Shown piece after piece: positions 35,037 through 44,847 of a DNA stretch of 64,000 bases (positions within the stretch are counted from its first letter, which is position 1; every line of letters begins with the position of its first letter). The notes beneath the pieces are model-generated. The model worked only from the letters and a program-made list of their open reading frames with translations, searched no databases and had not been told where the DNA came from. The DNA comes from CAYQTL01 sp964420405 (lineage in GTDB: Bacteria; Acidobacteriota; Thermoanaerobaculia; Thermoanaerobaculales; Sulfomarinibacteraceae), in the NCBI GenBank assembly GCA_964420405.1, contig CAYQTL010000013.1, positions 19,023 through 83,022 on the forward strand, given 5' to 3'. The position numbers were made by a program, and so were the translations under genes.

Positions 35037-37007
35037 ATGCTGCGAACGGCGGTGACGACGGCGGTGATCCTCGCGGCTCTCGTGGGCACGGCCTCCTCCG
35101 AGGCGGTGCACCCGGCGTGGTCCGACTACCGGGCGACGTTCGTCGAGGTTCCGTGCCCCTTCAAGGACGCGGTGGACTACGACCCCGAGGACGTCACCTG
35201 CGGCACGCTGCTGGTGCCCGAGGACCGTACGGATCCAGACAGCCGGCTCATCCAGCTTCAGGCGGCGGTCGTCGCCGGACGCGAGCCGGACGTCGACGTC
35301 GGCGCCACCGTCTACCTGTCCGGCGGGCCAGGCGGCCCGGGACTGCCGGTCGCCGGCACTCTCGCCGCGCGACCCGATCACCCGCTGCGCGCCGGCGGCG
35401 ACTTCATCGTCATGGACCAGCGCGGCGTCGGCTGGTCGGAGGCCGCTTTCTGCCGGGCGATTCCCTTCGCGTACAACACCGGGCTCCCTTCCGACGAGGC
35501 CGAGGGGGCCGTTCGCGAGCAGCTGCGTCGCTGCCTGGCCGAGGCTCGTCAGCGGGGCATCGACGTCGACGCCTACGCGACGTGGGACATCGCCATGGAC
35601 CATCGGGACCTGCGGCTGGCGCTGGGGCTCGAGCGCTGGAACGTGTTCGGCGTCTCCTACGGCACCGAGCTGGGACAGACCCTGCTGCAGGTCGACCCGG
35701 AGGGGGTGCGCGCCGCCGTCCTCGACTCGGTCGTCCCCGTCGCGGGCGTCGGATGGGACACCAGCTCCGTCGGCATGGCCACGGCGTTGGAGGCCCTGGA
35801 CGACGCGTGCCGGGAGCACGGGTCCTGCCACGCGCGATTCGGCGACCTGCGCGACCTGGCGGAGCGCGTGGTGGGGACCTACGCCGAGACCCCCCTGGTG
35901 GTCGACGGGCTCGAGCCCGACGTCTTCATCGGCGGCAGGGTCGTCCTCGACGGGACCCTCGCCGGGCAGGCCATCTTCCAGGCGCTCTACACCTCCCGGT
36001 GGTACGCCGATCTCCCGACCGTCCTGGAGTCCTTCCTCGACCGCGACGCCGACCGGATCCGGGCGTACGTCCCGCAGCTCGCTGTGCCCCGCGACCACCT
36101 GTGGGGCCACGGGATGCAGGCCATCACCAACTGCTCCGGAGCGGCTCCGGCGACCCGTGAGCAGGTCGCGCAGCGGAGGGAGGCCGAGCCCTTCTGGAGC
36201 GACGTGCTGCTGGACGGCTACTGGTCCGAGCGCTGCGGGACGCTCGGGCTTCCGGCGCCGGCAGACCCGCCGCAGCCATTGGTCACGGACATCCCCGTGC
36301 TGGTGCTGGCGGGCGCGGTCGACCCGATCACTCCGCCGCTGTACGGCCGGGCGATCATGGCCGGTCTCCGCAACGGCCAGTATGTCGAGCTGCCCTACAC
36401 CGGCCACGGCGTCGTCCGGTCGGCCAGGCCCTGCTCCCAGAGCCTGTACGACCAGTTCCTCGCCGAGCCGATGTCGCCGCCGGACACGACCTGCGTCTCG
36501 GAGCTCTCGCCGCCGTCATTCGTCACCGGGATCATGAAGAGCCGGGGGCCGTTGTCCCTGCTGCGGGCGGCGGAGGACGGATCCGTGCTGCTGCCGGCGG
36601 TGTGGGCCGGAGGATCGGCGGCGACGCTTCTCGCCGCCCTGGTGGGTTTCCCGGTGGCATGGCTCGGCCGCCGGCTCGATCGCGCTCCCGCCCCGGGGAC
36701 CGCGGCCCGTGCGGTCGCATGGACGGGCGCGCTCAGCGGGCTTCTCGGCCTCGCCATCATCGGCTGGGCGGCGTACGACACCGCCAGCGGCCACCCGATG
36801 CTCCTGCCGCTGGGTCTGCTGGCGTGGGCCCGGTGGGGCGGGTGGCTCGCGGTGGCCGGTGCCGCCCTCGGCGTCGCCGCCGTCGTCCAGCTGCTGCGCG
36901 GCACAGCCGGAGCGCCCGCTCTGACCTGGTCAGGGGTGCTCGTCACGGCGCTCGGAGCCGTCGCCCTGTGCGCCATGATCCTCACCTCCGGTCTCGGTCC
37001 GCTGTGA
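35037..37007 (+). CDS. Exported TAP-type alpha/beta hydrolase with C-terminal membrane helices
   Basis: This 656-residue protein has a signal peptide (VTTAVILAALVGTASSEA) and an alpha/beta hydrolase of the tripeptidyl/prolyl aminopeptidase type. Features are the CGTLLVPEDRTDP entry segment, oxyanion YLSGGPGGPG, MDQRGVGWS, nucleophile Ser207 in FGVSYGTELG, Asp429 in LAGAVDPITPP and His457 in YTGHGVV. Several cysteines in the lid fit an exported disulfide-bonded protein. After the hydrolase (about residue 510) come roughly 130 residues with four hydrophobic helices (for example ATLLAALVGFPVAWLG, GALSGLLGLAIIGWAAY). They are not usual for the family and would tether the enzyme to the membrane. 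ATG 35037 follows GCGGAGGGACC. Substrate probably short peptides or esters. Confidence 0.85.
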   Translation: MLRTAVTTAVILAALVGTASSEAVHPAWSDYRATFVEVPCPFKDAVDYDPEDVTCGTLLVPEDRTDPDSRLIQLQAAVVAGREPDVDVGATVYLSGGPGGPGLPVAGTLAARPDHPLRAGGDFIVMDQRGVGWSEAAFCRAIPFAYNTGLPSDEAEGAVREQLRRCLAEARQRGIDVDAYATWDIAMDHRDLRLALGLERWNVFGVSYGTELGQTLLQVDPEGVRAAVLDSVVPVAGVGWDTSSVGMATALEALDDACREHGSCHARFGDLRDLAERVVGTYAETPLVVDGLEPDVFIGGRVVLDGTLAGQAIFQALYTSRWYADLPTVLESFLDRDADRIRAYVPQLAVPRDHLWGHGMQAITNCSGAAPATREQVAQRREAEPFWSDVLLDGYWSERCGTLGLPAPADPPQPLVTDIPVLVLAGAVDPITPPLYGRAIMAGLRNGQYVELPYTGHGVVRSARPCSQSLYDQFLAEPMSPPDTTCVSELSPPSFVTGIMKSRGPLSLLRAAEDGSVLLPAVWAGGSAATLLAALVGFPVAWLGRRLDRAPAPGTAARAVAWTGALSGLLGLAIIGWAAYDTASGHPMLLPLGLLAWARWGGWLAVAGAALGVAAVVQLLRGTAGAPALTWSGVLVTALGAVALCAMILTSGLGPL

Positions 37008-37227
37008 CGGCACGACGATCGCCTGGTCGCGGCGGCCCGCGGCGACGGGATGGCCGGCGAGGTCGGCTGGGCCGGTTGTGTTCAGACCCCGGGCGCACCA
37101 GGCGATCTCCGGCTCGTCGACCTGCGGCTCCCCGGCCGCCAGGCTGAGCGCCGGAGCCGGCATTCCGGGACTACGGCGGCGTCGTCGACGAAGCTCTCGG
37201 CGGTGGTGCCGGAGTCGGCGCCCAGAC

Positions 37228-38484
37228 TCAGCTCCCCGGGTGGCGGCCGAGCCAGCCCGCGATCCGCCGGCCCACCTCCGGGCTGCGCAGCAGCTGCAGG
37301 TGAGTGGTGCGCAACGCGATCCACCGGGACGTCTCTCCGAGCCCGAGGTCCCGCCGCGGGTCGCGGTGGCGGCCCAGGGCGCTGTGGACCGGGACGAGGC
37401 CGTCGCCCACCAGGTGGTCGGCGAGGACGCCCCGCGAGGACCCTGTGGTCGCGGCGACGGCGTGGCAGGCGACCCCGTCGGGCAAAGGTACGACCTGCGG
37501 CGGCCCGGAGTCGGGCCGGCGGCACCCGTCGCCCTTTGTCCCGTCGCCCACCACGGATCCATATCGCAGCGCCGTGATGCCCGCGCTGCGTGCCAGGCCG
37601 AGAGAGGCGAACGGCGCGGTGTACGGCGTGCTCCTCAGAACCGCGTCGACCCAGCCTCCGGCCTGCTCGAGCGGTGCGCCGTGGTGCGGCGTGCCCAGGA
37701 AGACGATGCTCTTCAGGCGGTCCCGCCACCGTGCGCCGTCCTGCTCGGCCCGGCGGCAGGCGCTGCGGATCACCAGGCCGCCCATGCTGTGGGCGACGAC
37801 CGCGAGCTCGACGACTGGCACCGGCCACGTCTCGACCAGCCGGTCCAGGAGACCGGACAGCTCGCGGCCGGTGTGCGCGGGGTGCAGGCCGGAGTTGTAG
37901 CGGAGGGCGACGGGGGTGTAGCCGAGGGCGCTCCCGAGGCGCTCGCCGTGGTCGACCACCTCGCCCCGGTGGCGCGTGCGCCACTGCAGGTCGTTCATGC
38001 ACAGGCCGTGGACCAGCAGCAGGACCTTCCCGCCCGCCCCGGCCAGCGAGCGCGGATCCTCGAGGTCGATCGCCTCGCCCCGGACGCGAAGCGACATCGG
38101 GGTCGCCAGGGGGTTGCCCGAGGCCAGCAGCTGGTCGCCCACCACTCCGTTGAGCGCCGCGAGGAAGGCCTCGCGCCGCGGCGCGACGACCCCGCCATCC
38201 ACGGCGGGGCCGGCCGTGCGCTCGATGCCGGCGAGCACCACGTCCGCGCTCCGGCCGACCAGCCGCGTGATCCCGCGGACGGTGCCGTACACCGCACCGG
38301 TGAGGCCGCGGGTCCGCCCGGGCGCCGCCCCCCCGGGCGCCCCCAGGGTCCGCCAGACCGACCGGTGGACGCCCTCCGCGATGTCGGCGACACCGACGGT
38401 CGCCTGCGCCGCCAGCTGCACCGCCCCCCGGATGTCCGAGACGTGCAGGCGGGTCCTGGGGCGGGTTGAGGGTCGGGTGACCAC
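37228..38484 (-). CDS. Alpha/beta hydrolase (lipase/esterase-like)
   Basis: About 418 residues from a GTG at 38484. The first 150 residues are amphipathic and helical, without a signal peptide. The hydrolase core begins at KVLLLVHGLCMNDLQW, with nucleophile Ser233 in VAHSMGGLVIRS and FLGTPHHGAPLE just after it. This order resembles PGAP1-like and acylglycerol lipases. A candidate acid lies in the ADHLVGDGLVPVHSA segment, which also holds the D-G-L-V-P motif typical of lipases, and the histidine is probably in RTTHLQLL. A membrane-lipid or polyester substrate is plausible. The start is uncertain: longer frames run into the antisense of the next gene. Confidence 0.82.
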   Translation of the reverse strand: MVTRPSTRPRTRLHVSDIRGAVQLAAQATVGVADIAEGVHRSVWRTLGAPGGAAPGRTRGLTGAVYGTVRGITRLVGRSADVVLAGIERTAGPAVDGGVVAPRREAFLAALNGVVGDQLLASGNPLATPMSLRVRGEAIDLEDPRSLAGAGGKVLLLVHGLCMNDLQWRTRHRGEVVDHGERLGSALGYTPVALRYNSGLHPAHTGRELSGLLDRLVETWPVPVVELAVVAHSMGGLVIRSACRRAEQDGARWRDRLKSIVFLGTPHHGAPLEQAGGWVDAVLRSTPYTAPFASLGLARSAGITALRYGSVVGDGTKGDGCRRPDSGPPQVVPLPDGVACHAVAATTGSSRGVLADHLVGDGLVPVHSALGRHRDPRRDLGLGETSRWIALRTTHLQLLRSPEVGRRIAGWLGRHPGS

Positions 38485-38552
38485 GGTTGCGTCCGGCCCT
38501 ACTCTATCCCACGGGGACGGCAGCTGCCGACATCGCCGTCCGGAACGTCGGC

Positions 38553-41138
38553 CTACGGCACCGCGCCCGACCACGCGGACGTGTCCCCCGACTCGAAACC
38601 GTTGGCGAAGAGGGGCTCGACGGCGAGGGAGAAGTCGACGCCCGGCGTGTCCGAGCCCGTGACCACCGACAGCGGGTCGCCGAGCGTCGGATCGCAGCCA
38701 CCGTCGCACGGCACCGCCGGGTAGGCCACGTCGCGGTGGTCCGGCCCCACGGCGACCGCGTACCAGTCTCCGGTGTTGAGCCCTCCCGCCGTGTAGCTCC
38801 CGTCCGCGGCGGTGACGGCCGACGACGCCCAGGCGCCCGCGCCGTTGAAGATCCGGATCTCGACCCCTGCGACGGGGTCGCCGGAGCCCGCCTCCGTCAC
38901 CATGCCGGACACGCTGCCCCCCGCCGACAGGCCGAAGTCGCGGCCGACGAGCACCTGGCCGTCGGCGAGCACGATCGGCGTCCCGGCGGTCGGGTCGCAG
39001 GTGTCGCCCGGGCAGGCGATGTTGCTGTAGACCTCGTCGACGAACCCCTGGTCGTTGAGGGTCTTCGCGAAGTAGGTGCCGGTGGCGAGGACCTCGCCGA
39101 TCGCGTAGGTGCCGACGGCGTCCGTCACCGCGGTGCTCTTCAACGCGCCGGCCGCGTCGTAGACCCGGATCTCGGCACCCGCCACCGGGTTCGGCGAGCC
39201 GCTCTGGGTCACCCGGCCGCCGAACGTACCCCCGCGGCGCAGGTCGACGTCGATGCCGGTGGTGACGGCTCCGGCGGTCACCGTGATCGGGTCACCGGTG
39301 GTGGGGTCGCAGGGGTTGCACGGGATGTCGTCGTACACCTCGTTGAAGTACCCGTCCGAGTTGTGGATGGCCAGGAAGTACGCCCCGGGAGCCACCACGG
39401 TCCCGAGCTCGTAGCTGCCGTCGGCGCGGCTCCAGGAGTAGGTCAGCGGGCTGCCGGTATCGGCGTGGAGCTGGACGAAGGCGTTGAGGATGCCGGCGCC
39501 GGTGTCGGCGTCGACCACGGTGCCGGACACCGTGCCCCCGGGCGGAAGCGCGAAGTCGACCACGGCGTCGGTGCCGGCGATGATCTCGACCGGGGTGCCG
39601 CCGGTGGGGTCGCACGACAGCGGGTAGCAGGGGCCGCCGCCGTGCACCTGGTTCACGTGCCCGGGCGCGTAGGTGGTTCGCACGAAGTAGGTCCCCGGCA
39701 GCAGCCCGGCCTGGCCCGCGTAGTGGCCGGAGGCGTCGCTGTTGCCGAAGGTGACGGACGCGCCGTCCTGGTCGACGATGGACACCTGGACGTTCTGGAT
39801 CGGCAGGCCGGTGGCCGCGTCTGTGACGGTGCCCTCGATCACGCTGCCGGCGGCGAGGGCGAAGTCCACCGCCGGGGTCGTCAGGCCCTGGGCCACACCG
39901 ATCGGGGTCCCGGCGGTCACCGTGCAGTCGCCGCCCGGGCACGGGATGTCGTCGAACAGCTCGTCGATGAGGCCCTGGGAGCTGCTGGTGCGCGCGGTGT
40001 AGGTCCCTGTCGCGAGGCCGTCGATCACGGTGTAGGTGCCGTCGGCGCGGCTGGTGGAGCTGGTCACCCAGTCACCCGCCTGGTTGTGGACCCGGATCGA
40101 GACGCCGCTGAGGGGTGCCGCCAGCAGGTCGGTGACACTGCCGCTGATGCGGCCGCCCTCCTCGAGCACGAAGTCGGCGGTGGCCGTGCCCGCGTCGGGC
40201 ACCACGATCGGCGTTCCGGCGGTCGGGGTGCACGGCGTCACCGAGCACGGGATGTCGTCGTACAGCTCGGACAGGTAGCCCGTGTCCGGTTGGGTGACGA
40301 GGTGGTAGGTGCCGGCCGGGAGTCCGATCCCGGTTTCGTACACCCCAGAGCCGTCGGTGCGCGGCGTCGACAGGTACCCGCCGGTGTCGTCATGGAGCCA
40401 GAGGCTGAGGTTGGCGAGCGGCCCGCCGTCGTCGGCATCGGTCACCGTACCGGTGATCGAGCCCCCCGGGGCCAGCGCGAAGTCGATGCCCGTGACGGCG
40501 GCGCCGTCGGCGACCACCACCGGATCGCCGCCGGTGACGATGCAGCCGCCGACGCACTCGATGTCGTCGTACAGCTCGTCGACGAACCCGGTCGAGGATC
40601 GTGTGGAGACGCGGTAGCTGCCGGCGGCAAGGCCGGTGAAGGAGTACGACCCGGAGCCGTCGGTCGACGCGTTCTGCAGGTAGAAGCCGGTGTCGCTCCA
40701 GAGATACACGTCGCCGGCGACCGGGCTGGCGTCGGCGGTGCTTTTCACGGAGCCGGAGATCGAGCCGGTCCCACTCAGCGCGTGCAGCTCGCGGCCGGCG
40801 GCGAGGTCGGCGATCCGCCCGAGCTCGTCGCCGATCAGCGCGAGGTCGGTGTCGATGTCCAGGCGGCAGGCCGCGTCCGGGTCAGCCGGCGTCGCCCGCA
40901 GCCCGGCATACATCCGCCACAGCTCGGCGACCCTGGCGTCGACGATCGCCAGCAACGGATGGCCGGCCCCCGCGTCGCTGGCGAGCAGCGTTCGGCTCAG
41001 CTCGGTGGCGTCGGTGATCGCGGTCTCCGCCAATCGCTCGGCCACCTGCCGGACGCGGTGCGGATCGCAGTCGGACGCGAGGGCGGGGACGGCGGTCACG
41101 ACGATGGCGACGACGACGAGCCCGACGACATGGCGCAT
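38553..41138 (-). CDS. Exported Cna-B/carboxypeptidase-regulatory-like repeat protein with DGFESGD tail
   Basis: This 861-residue protein has a signal peptide (VVGLVVVAIVVTAVPALAS) and a helical 100-residue head rich in Asp, Ala and Leu. Seven tandem repeats of about 95 residues follow. Each begins GSISGSVTDADTG-like, has a YLSELYDDIPC-type segment, then a second cysteine and GTPIVV, and closes with TGIDFAL. The pattern matches carboxypeptidase-regulatory/Cna-B immunoglobulin-like folds, probably with one disulfide per repeat. The C-terminus is LFANGFESGDTSAWSGAVP. ATG 41138 is preceded by CGGAGGACCCC. It lies directly downstream of a TPR kinase on the same strand, 217 bases away. No catalytic residues are visible, so a structural surface stalk is likely. 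Confidence 0.85.
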   Translation of the reverse strand: MRHVVGLVVVAIVVTAVPALASDCDPHRVRQVAERLAETAITDATELSRTLLASDAGAGHPLLAIVDARVAELWRMYAGLRATPADPDAACRLDIDTDLALIGDELGRIADLAAGRELHALSGTGSISGSVKSTADASPVAGDVYLWSDTGFYLQNASTDGSGSYSFTGLAAGSYRVSTRSSTGFVDELYDDIECVGGCIVTGGDPVVVADGAAVTGIDFALAPGGSITGTVTDADDGGPLANLSLWLHDDTGGYLSTPRTDGSGVYETGIGLPAGTYHLVTQPDTGYLSELYDDIPCSVTPCTPTAGTPIVVPDAGTATADFVLEEGGRISGSVTDLLAAPLSGVSIRVHNQAGDWVTSSTSRADGTYTVIDGLATGTYTARTSSSQGLIDELFDDIPCPGGDCTVTAGTPIGVAQGLTTPAVDFALAAGSVIEGTVTDAATGLPIQNVQVSIVDQDGASVTFGNSDASGHYAGQAGLLPGTYFVRTTYAPGHVNQVHGGGPCYPLSCDPTGGTPVEIIAGTDAVVDFALPPGGTVSGTVVDADTGAGILNAFVQLHADTGSPLTYSWSRADGSYELGTVVAPGAYFLAIHNSDGYFNEVYDDIPCNPCDPTTGDPITVTAGAVTTGIDVDLRRGGTFGGRVTQSGSPNPVAGAEIRVYDAAGALKSTAVTDAVGTYAIGEVLATGTYFAKTLNDQGFVDEVYSNIACPGDTCDPTAGTPIVLADGQVLVGRDFGLSAGGSVSGMVTEAGSGDPVAGVEIRIFNGAGAWASSAVTAADGSYTAGGLNTGDWYAVAVGPDHRDVAYPAVPCDGGCDPTLGDPLSVVTGSDTPGVDFSLAVEPLFANGFESGDTSAWSGAVP

Positions 41139-41355
41139 GGGGTCCTCCGATCGCGGTCCCGCTCGCAAGGCGGGTGCCGCTGGCCGTGAAGCGCCGCGTC
41201 GCACCGGATCGGGTCACTCTGCGGCCGGTGCCGCTTCGCGGAACGCCATCGGAGGGTGGCCGCGCACCCCTGGCAGGGCGTGCGGTGCCGCGAGGACCTC
41301 GATCAGAGTGGACGCGACCCGCGCCCGCCGAGTCTCGCTCTCCCCGCCTCCGCAC

Positions 41356-44300
41356 TCATGGTTCCTCCGATCGACCTTCGAGCAGGGCGAGGAGCTCGCG
41401 GGCGTGGCTCTCGATCGCGGGGTTGACGGCGACCGCCCGAGCCATCGCCGCGGCGGCCTCCTGCCGGGCGCGGGACGCGGCCGGGGACGCCGCAGCGGAG
41501 CGGGCCTCGAGGGTCAGCAGGCCGGCCCGGGTCAGCTCCGCGCCGGCCAGCCGGGGGTTGATCTCGAGGGCCCGCGTGGACGCCTCGAGCCCGGCCGCGA
41601 GGTCGTCGGATCCCGAGCCACCATGGCCGAGACGCCACGCGGCCCGCCACAGACAGATCTCTGCGCGGACCCGATGGGAGTCGGCCTCCCGGGGGTTGGC
41701 CTCGAGCGCGCGGGTGACGGCGGCGTCGGCGGCGGCCAGGCTCTGCTCCGGGTCCCCGCCGGCACCGGCCCGCCAGCGGGCGGCCACCACCTCCACCTCG
41801 GCGAGGGCGCGATGGGCCGCGGCGTGGTCCGGGTTGAGGGCGAGGGTCCGGGCAAGGCTCTCCCGCGCCGCCACCAGGTCCGCCTCCGGCGACTGCCGCG
41901 ACCGCAGCCGGTGTCGTGCGCGGACGAGGTGGAGCGCCGCCCGCTCGGTGTGGGCCTCCATGTTCGACGGGGACAGAGCGATGCCCCGCTCCGAGACGCG
42001 GAGACCCTCGGCCACCGCCGGCGACGGGTCCTCGCCCCGCTGCCCGGCGTGGCGGGCACGGGCGAGCCAGCACAGTGCGCGCAGCAGGTGGATCTCGCCG
42101 AAGGTCGCGCCGCGCTCCACCGCCGTGTCCAATGCCGTCTCGGCCGCTTCGAGCTGCGGCCCCGGGTTGCCACCGTGCTCGACCTGGTGGGCCGCCAGCT
42201 CCACCTGGGCGAGGCCGAGGTTGTAGGCGTCCAAGGGTCCGGTCGACGACCCCGCGGCCCGTGAGTACGACGCGATGGCCCGCTCGAACGTGCCCGTCGC
42301 CTCCCGGCCGCCGGCCGCGAGATCCCTCGCCTTGAGCAGCAGCAGGGTACCCAGGGTGTCGTGCACGCGGACGTACTCGGGGTTGGCCCGGGCGAACTCC
42401 TCGAGGTGGGAGATGCCGTCGTCCAGCCACCGCACCGGGTCCTCGCCACGCCACAGCGCCCGGGCCGTGAGAGCGTAGTAGGTGTCCCCGAGCGTGAGCC
42501 ACGACGCGGGATCTCCCGGCGCGAGCTCGAGCGCCCTGCGCAGGTCCTCGATCGCCTGCTCGAGGTCCGGACGGGCGTCGCCGCCACGGCGGACCGCGTA
42601 CCAGCCTCTGCGGGTGAGAGCCAGGCCCCGGGCGTGGTGGAGCGTGGCGTCGTCAGGCCGCAGGGCCAGCCCCTGGTTGCAGGCCTCCAACGCGCGGGCG
42701 TAGCTCGCGAAGGGCTCGAGGTTCCGGTACTCCTCGACGATGCCGCGCAGCACCAGCAGCGACGAGACGGTGGCGTGGACCGATGTCAACCCGGCGTCCA
42801 GCGCGAGGGTCTCACGGCACCGCTCGACGGCCCGCTCGATCGGTTCGACGGGGTCGTCCCGATGCCGCAGCACGTACATCGTGTGGTAGCGGGAGTAGGC
42901 GATACGGCACAGCAGCTCTCTCGGCTCCGGGTCGCTTCGAGCGACGCCGATCGCCGCCTCGAGCGCCGCTTCGGCACGGTCCAGCGCCGTCAGATGACCC
43001 TCCAGGTCCGCCGCCACGAATCCCCTTCGGCGGGCCTCGAGGAAGTGGAGCTCCGCCTCGAGCCGATGGCGCTCGGCGGACCACGCCGGGGTGTGGTCGA
43101 GAGTGCGGACGGCCTCGAGGCCGTCCTCGACCCGCCCGTCGTACAGCGCCAGCATCGCCTCGAGATAGCGGGGATCGGCGGTGGACGCCCCCGTCGCCTG
43201 CTCCAGGAACTCCAGGGCCGGCGCCCGGTACAGGGTGCGGGCCCGCTCCCGCTGCATCTCGGCGACCTCGGGGTCGTCACGCCAGGTCTGTCGTGCCAGG
43301 GCTTCGAGGTACAGCTGGCCGTAGCAGTGCCCGAGGTCGAAAGCCAGGTCCGGGCTGCGCTCGCCGGACTCCCACGCCGTCCTCAGGTGCCCGATCGCCG
43401 CCTCGTAGTCGTCGAGGGCGAGCAGCCCGCGGCCGATGGCGGCGTGCCCGGGGGCGACCGCCGGCGCACCGAGCTCGTCGATCTGCCGCTCGAGGTCGGC
43501 GATCATCGCGCGCACCCGTTCCCGGGCCGGCCGGAGGTCGTGCGGGGGGCTGAGGTGCTCCGCCCGCATCATCCAGGCGATGCTCTCCGACTGCTGGGCG
43601 AAGCGCCGGCCGAGGGCCGCCCGGTGAGACGCCTCCAGGCGACTGTGGACCGCGACCCCGGCCGCCACCGCCAGCAGACCCAGGACGGCCGCCGTCGCCG
43701 CCACCCGGATCCTCCGTCGTCTGCCGCGCGCTGGTCGGTCGAGGTACCAGCGCAGTCGCCGGGCGGCCTCGGCGGCGGTGGGCCGGGCGGTCGGGTCGAC
43801 GTTCTCGAGCTCCGCGACGAGCTGCGCCAGCTCGGGGTCGACCCCCCGCACCGGCGCGGTCTCCGCCCGGTAGACCCTGAGCAGCAGGTCCATACCCTGA
43901 GAGTCCCCGTACGGCGGCTCGCCGGTGAGGATCTCCTGGAGCATCACGCCGAAGCTGTACATGTCGCTGGCTTCGGTGAGCGGGCCACCGCCGGCCTGCT
44001 CGGGGCTCATGTACCGGGGAGTACCCAGGATCGAGCCATGATGGGTCGCCAGGGTCAGGCTCTGGCCCGAGGTGACGCGGGTGGTCGCTGGCGCCGCCTG
44101 CCCGGCCTCTCGCCACCGCTCGAGGGTCGCGGTGGGGTCGACGCCGGGCCGATGGCGTCCCACGTCGCCGGGCGACGGGGGATCCCGGGCCGGCTCGCGC
44201 TGGACGCGGACCGCTGCCGAGTCCAGGGACCGGGCGATGCCGAAGTCGAGGACCTTCACCTGGCCCTCATCGGTGAGCATCACGTTGTCCGGCTTGAGGT

Positions 44301-44694
44301 CGCGATGGACGATGTGGGCGTCGTGGGCGGCCGCGAGGGCCTCGGCGACGGCCACCAGCACCCTGAGCAGCTCGACCTCGCAGAGCCCGTCGCGAACCGC
44401 GCTGGACAGCGTCCGTCCGCGGATCAGCTCCATCACCAGGAAGTCGGCGTCGTCGCCCTCCACGAGGTCGTACACCCGGCAGATGGACGGGTGGTCGAGC
44501 TTGGACAGCAGGCGCGCCTCACGGAGGAATCGGACCCTCGCCTCGTGGCCCAGACGGCGGTCGGCGCTCAGGGTCTTGACGGCCACCTCCCGCTCGAGGG
44601 TCTCGTCGAGGCCCCGGTACACCTCGCCCATGCCGCCCGATCCGAGCATCTCCTCGATCCGGATGTGACCGACGCGCTGGCCCACCAGCCCCAT
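41356..44694 (-). CDS. Transmembrane Ser/Thr protein kinase with long TPR region
   Basis: This 1112-residue protein begins directly with the kinase domain: LGSGGMGEVYRG, Lys40 in EVAVK, HRDLKPDN with Asp132, and DFG with Asp150. A 60-residue insertion after DFG (about 155-215) is Arg/Pro-rich and unusual; the activation segment resumes at GTPRYMSPEQ. A transmembrane helix at about 330-349 precedes about 760 residues of helical TPR-like repeats with long inter-repeat loops (for example RDDPVEPIERAVERCRETL, GDASPDLEQAIEDLRRAL-like units). ATG 44694 has GAAGGGCATGCG upstream. It is divergent from a lipoprotein gene 153 bases away and followed on the same strand by a DGFESGD-tailed protein. No ECF partner is present. 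Confidence 0.92.
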   Translation of the reverse strand: MGLVGQRVGHIRIEEMLGSGGMGEVYRGLDETLEREVAVKTLSADRRLGHEARVRFLREARLLSKLDHPSICRVYDLVEGDDADFLVMELIRGRTLSSAVRDGLCEVELLRVLVAVAEALAAAHDAHIVHRDLKPDNVMLTDEGQVKVLDFGIARSLDSAAVRVQREPARDPPSPGDVGRHRPGVDPTATLERWREAGQAAPATTRVTSGQSLTLATHHGSILGTPRYMSPEQAGGGPLTEASDMYSFGVMLQEILTGEPPYGDSQGMDLLLRVYRAETAPVRGVDPELAQLVAELENVDPTARPTAAEAARRLRWYLDRPARGRRRRIRVAATAAVLGLLAVAAGVAVHSRLEASHRAALGRRFAQQSESIAWMMRAEHLSPPHDLRPARERVRAMIADLERQIDELGAPAVAPGHAAIGRGLLALDDYEAAIGHLRTAWESGERSPDLAFDLGHCYGQLYLEALARQTWRDDPEVAEMQRERARTLYRAPALEFLEQATGASTADPRYLEAMLALYDGRVEDGLEAVRTLDHTPAWSAERHRLEAELHFLEARRRGFVAADLEGHLTALDRAEAALEAAIGVARSDPEPRELLCRIAYSRYHTMYVLRHRDDPVEPIERAVERCRETLALDAGLTSVHATVSSLLVLRGIVEEYRNLEPFASYARALEACNQGLALRPDDATLHHARGLALTRRGWYAVRRGGDARPDLEQAIEDLRRALELAPGDPASWLTLGDTYYALTARALWRGEDPVRWLDDGISHLEEFARANPEYVRVHDTLGTLLLLKARDLAAGGREATGTFERAIASYSRAAGSSTGPLDAYNLGLAQVELAAHQVEHGGNPGPQLEAAETALDTAVERGATFGEIHLLRALCWLARARHAGQRGEDPSPAVAEGLRVSERGIALSPSNMEAHTERAALHLVRARHRLRSRQSPEADLVAARESLARTLALNPDHAAAHRALAEVEVVAARWRAGAGGDPEQSLAAADAAVTRALEANPREADSHRVRAEICLWRAAWRLGHGGSGSDDLAAGLEASTRALEINPRLAGAELTRAGLLTLEARSAAASPAASRARQEAAAAMARAVAVNPAIESHARELLALLEGRSEEP

Positions 44695-44847
44695 CGCATG
44701 CCCTTCGGGAGAGAGGATTCCGCTGTCGCTCTGCCGGCAGTCTACCAGCCGCGCCGGTCTCGGAATCCGCTCAGGAGGGTCTCGCCTGCAGAAGCGGTCC
44801 GGACGGATTGGGCGTCGAGTGCTACGATCGTCCCCTCGGGAGGCGCC

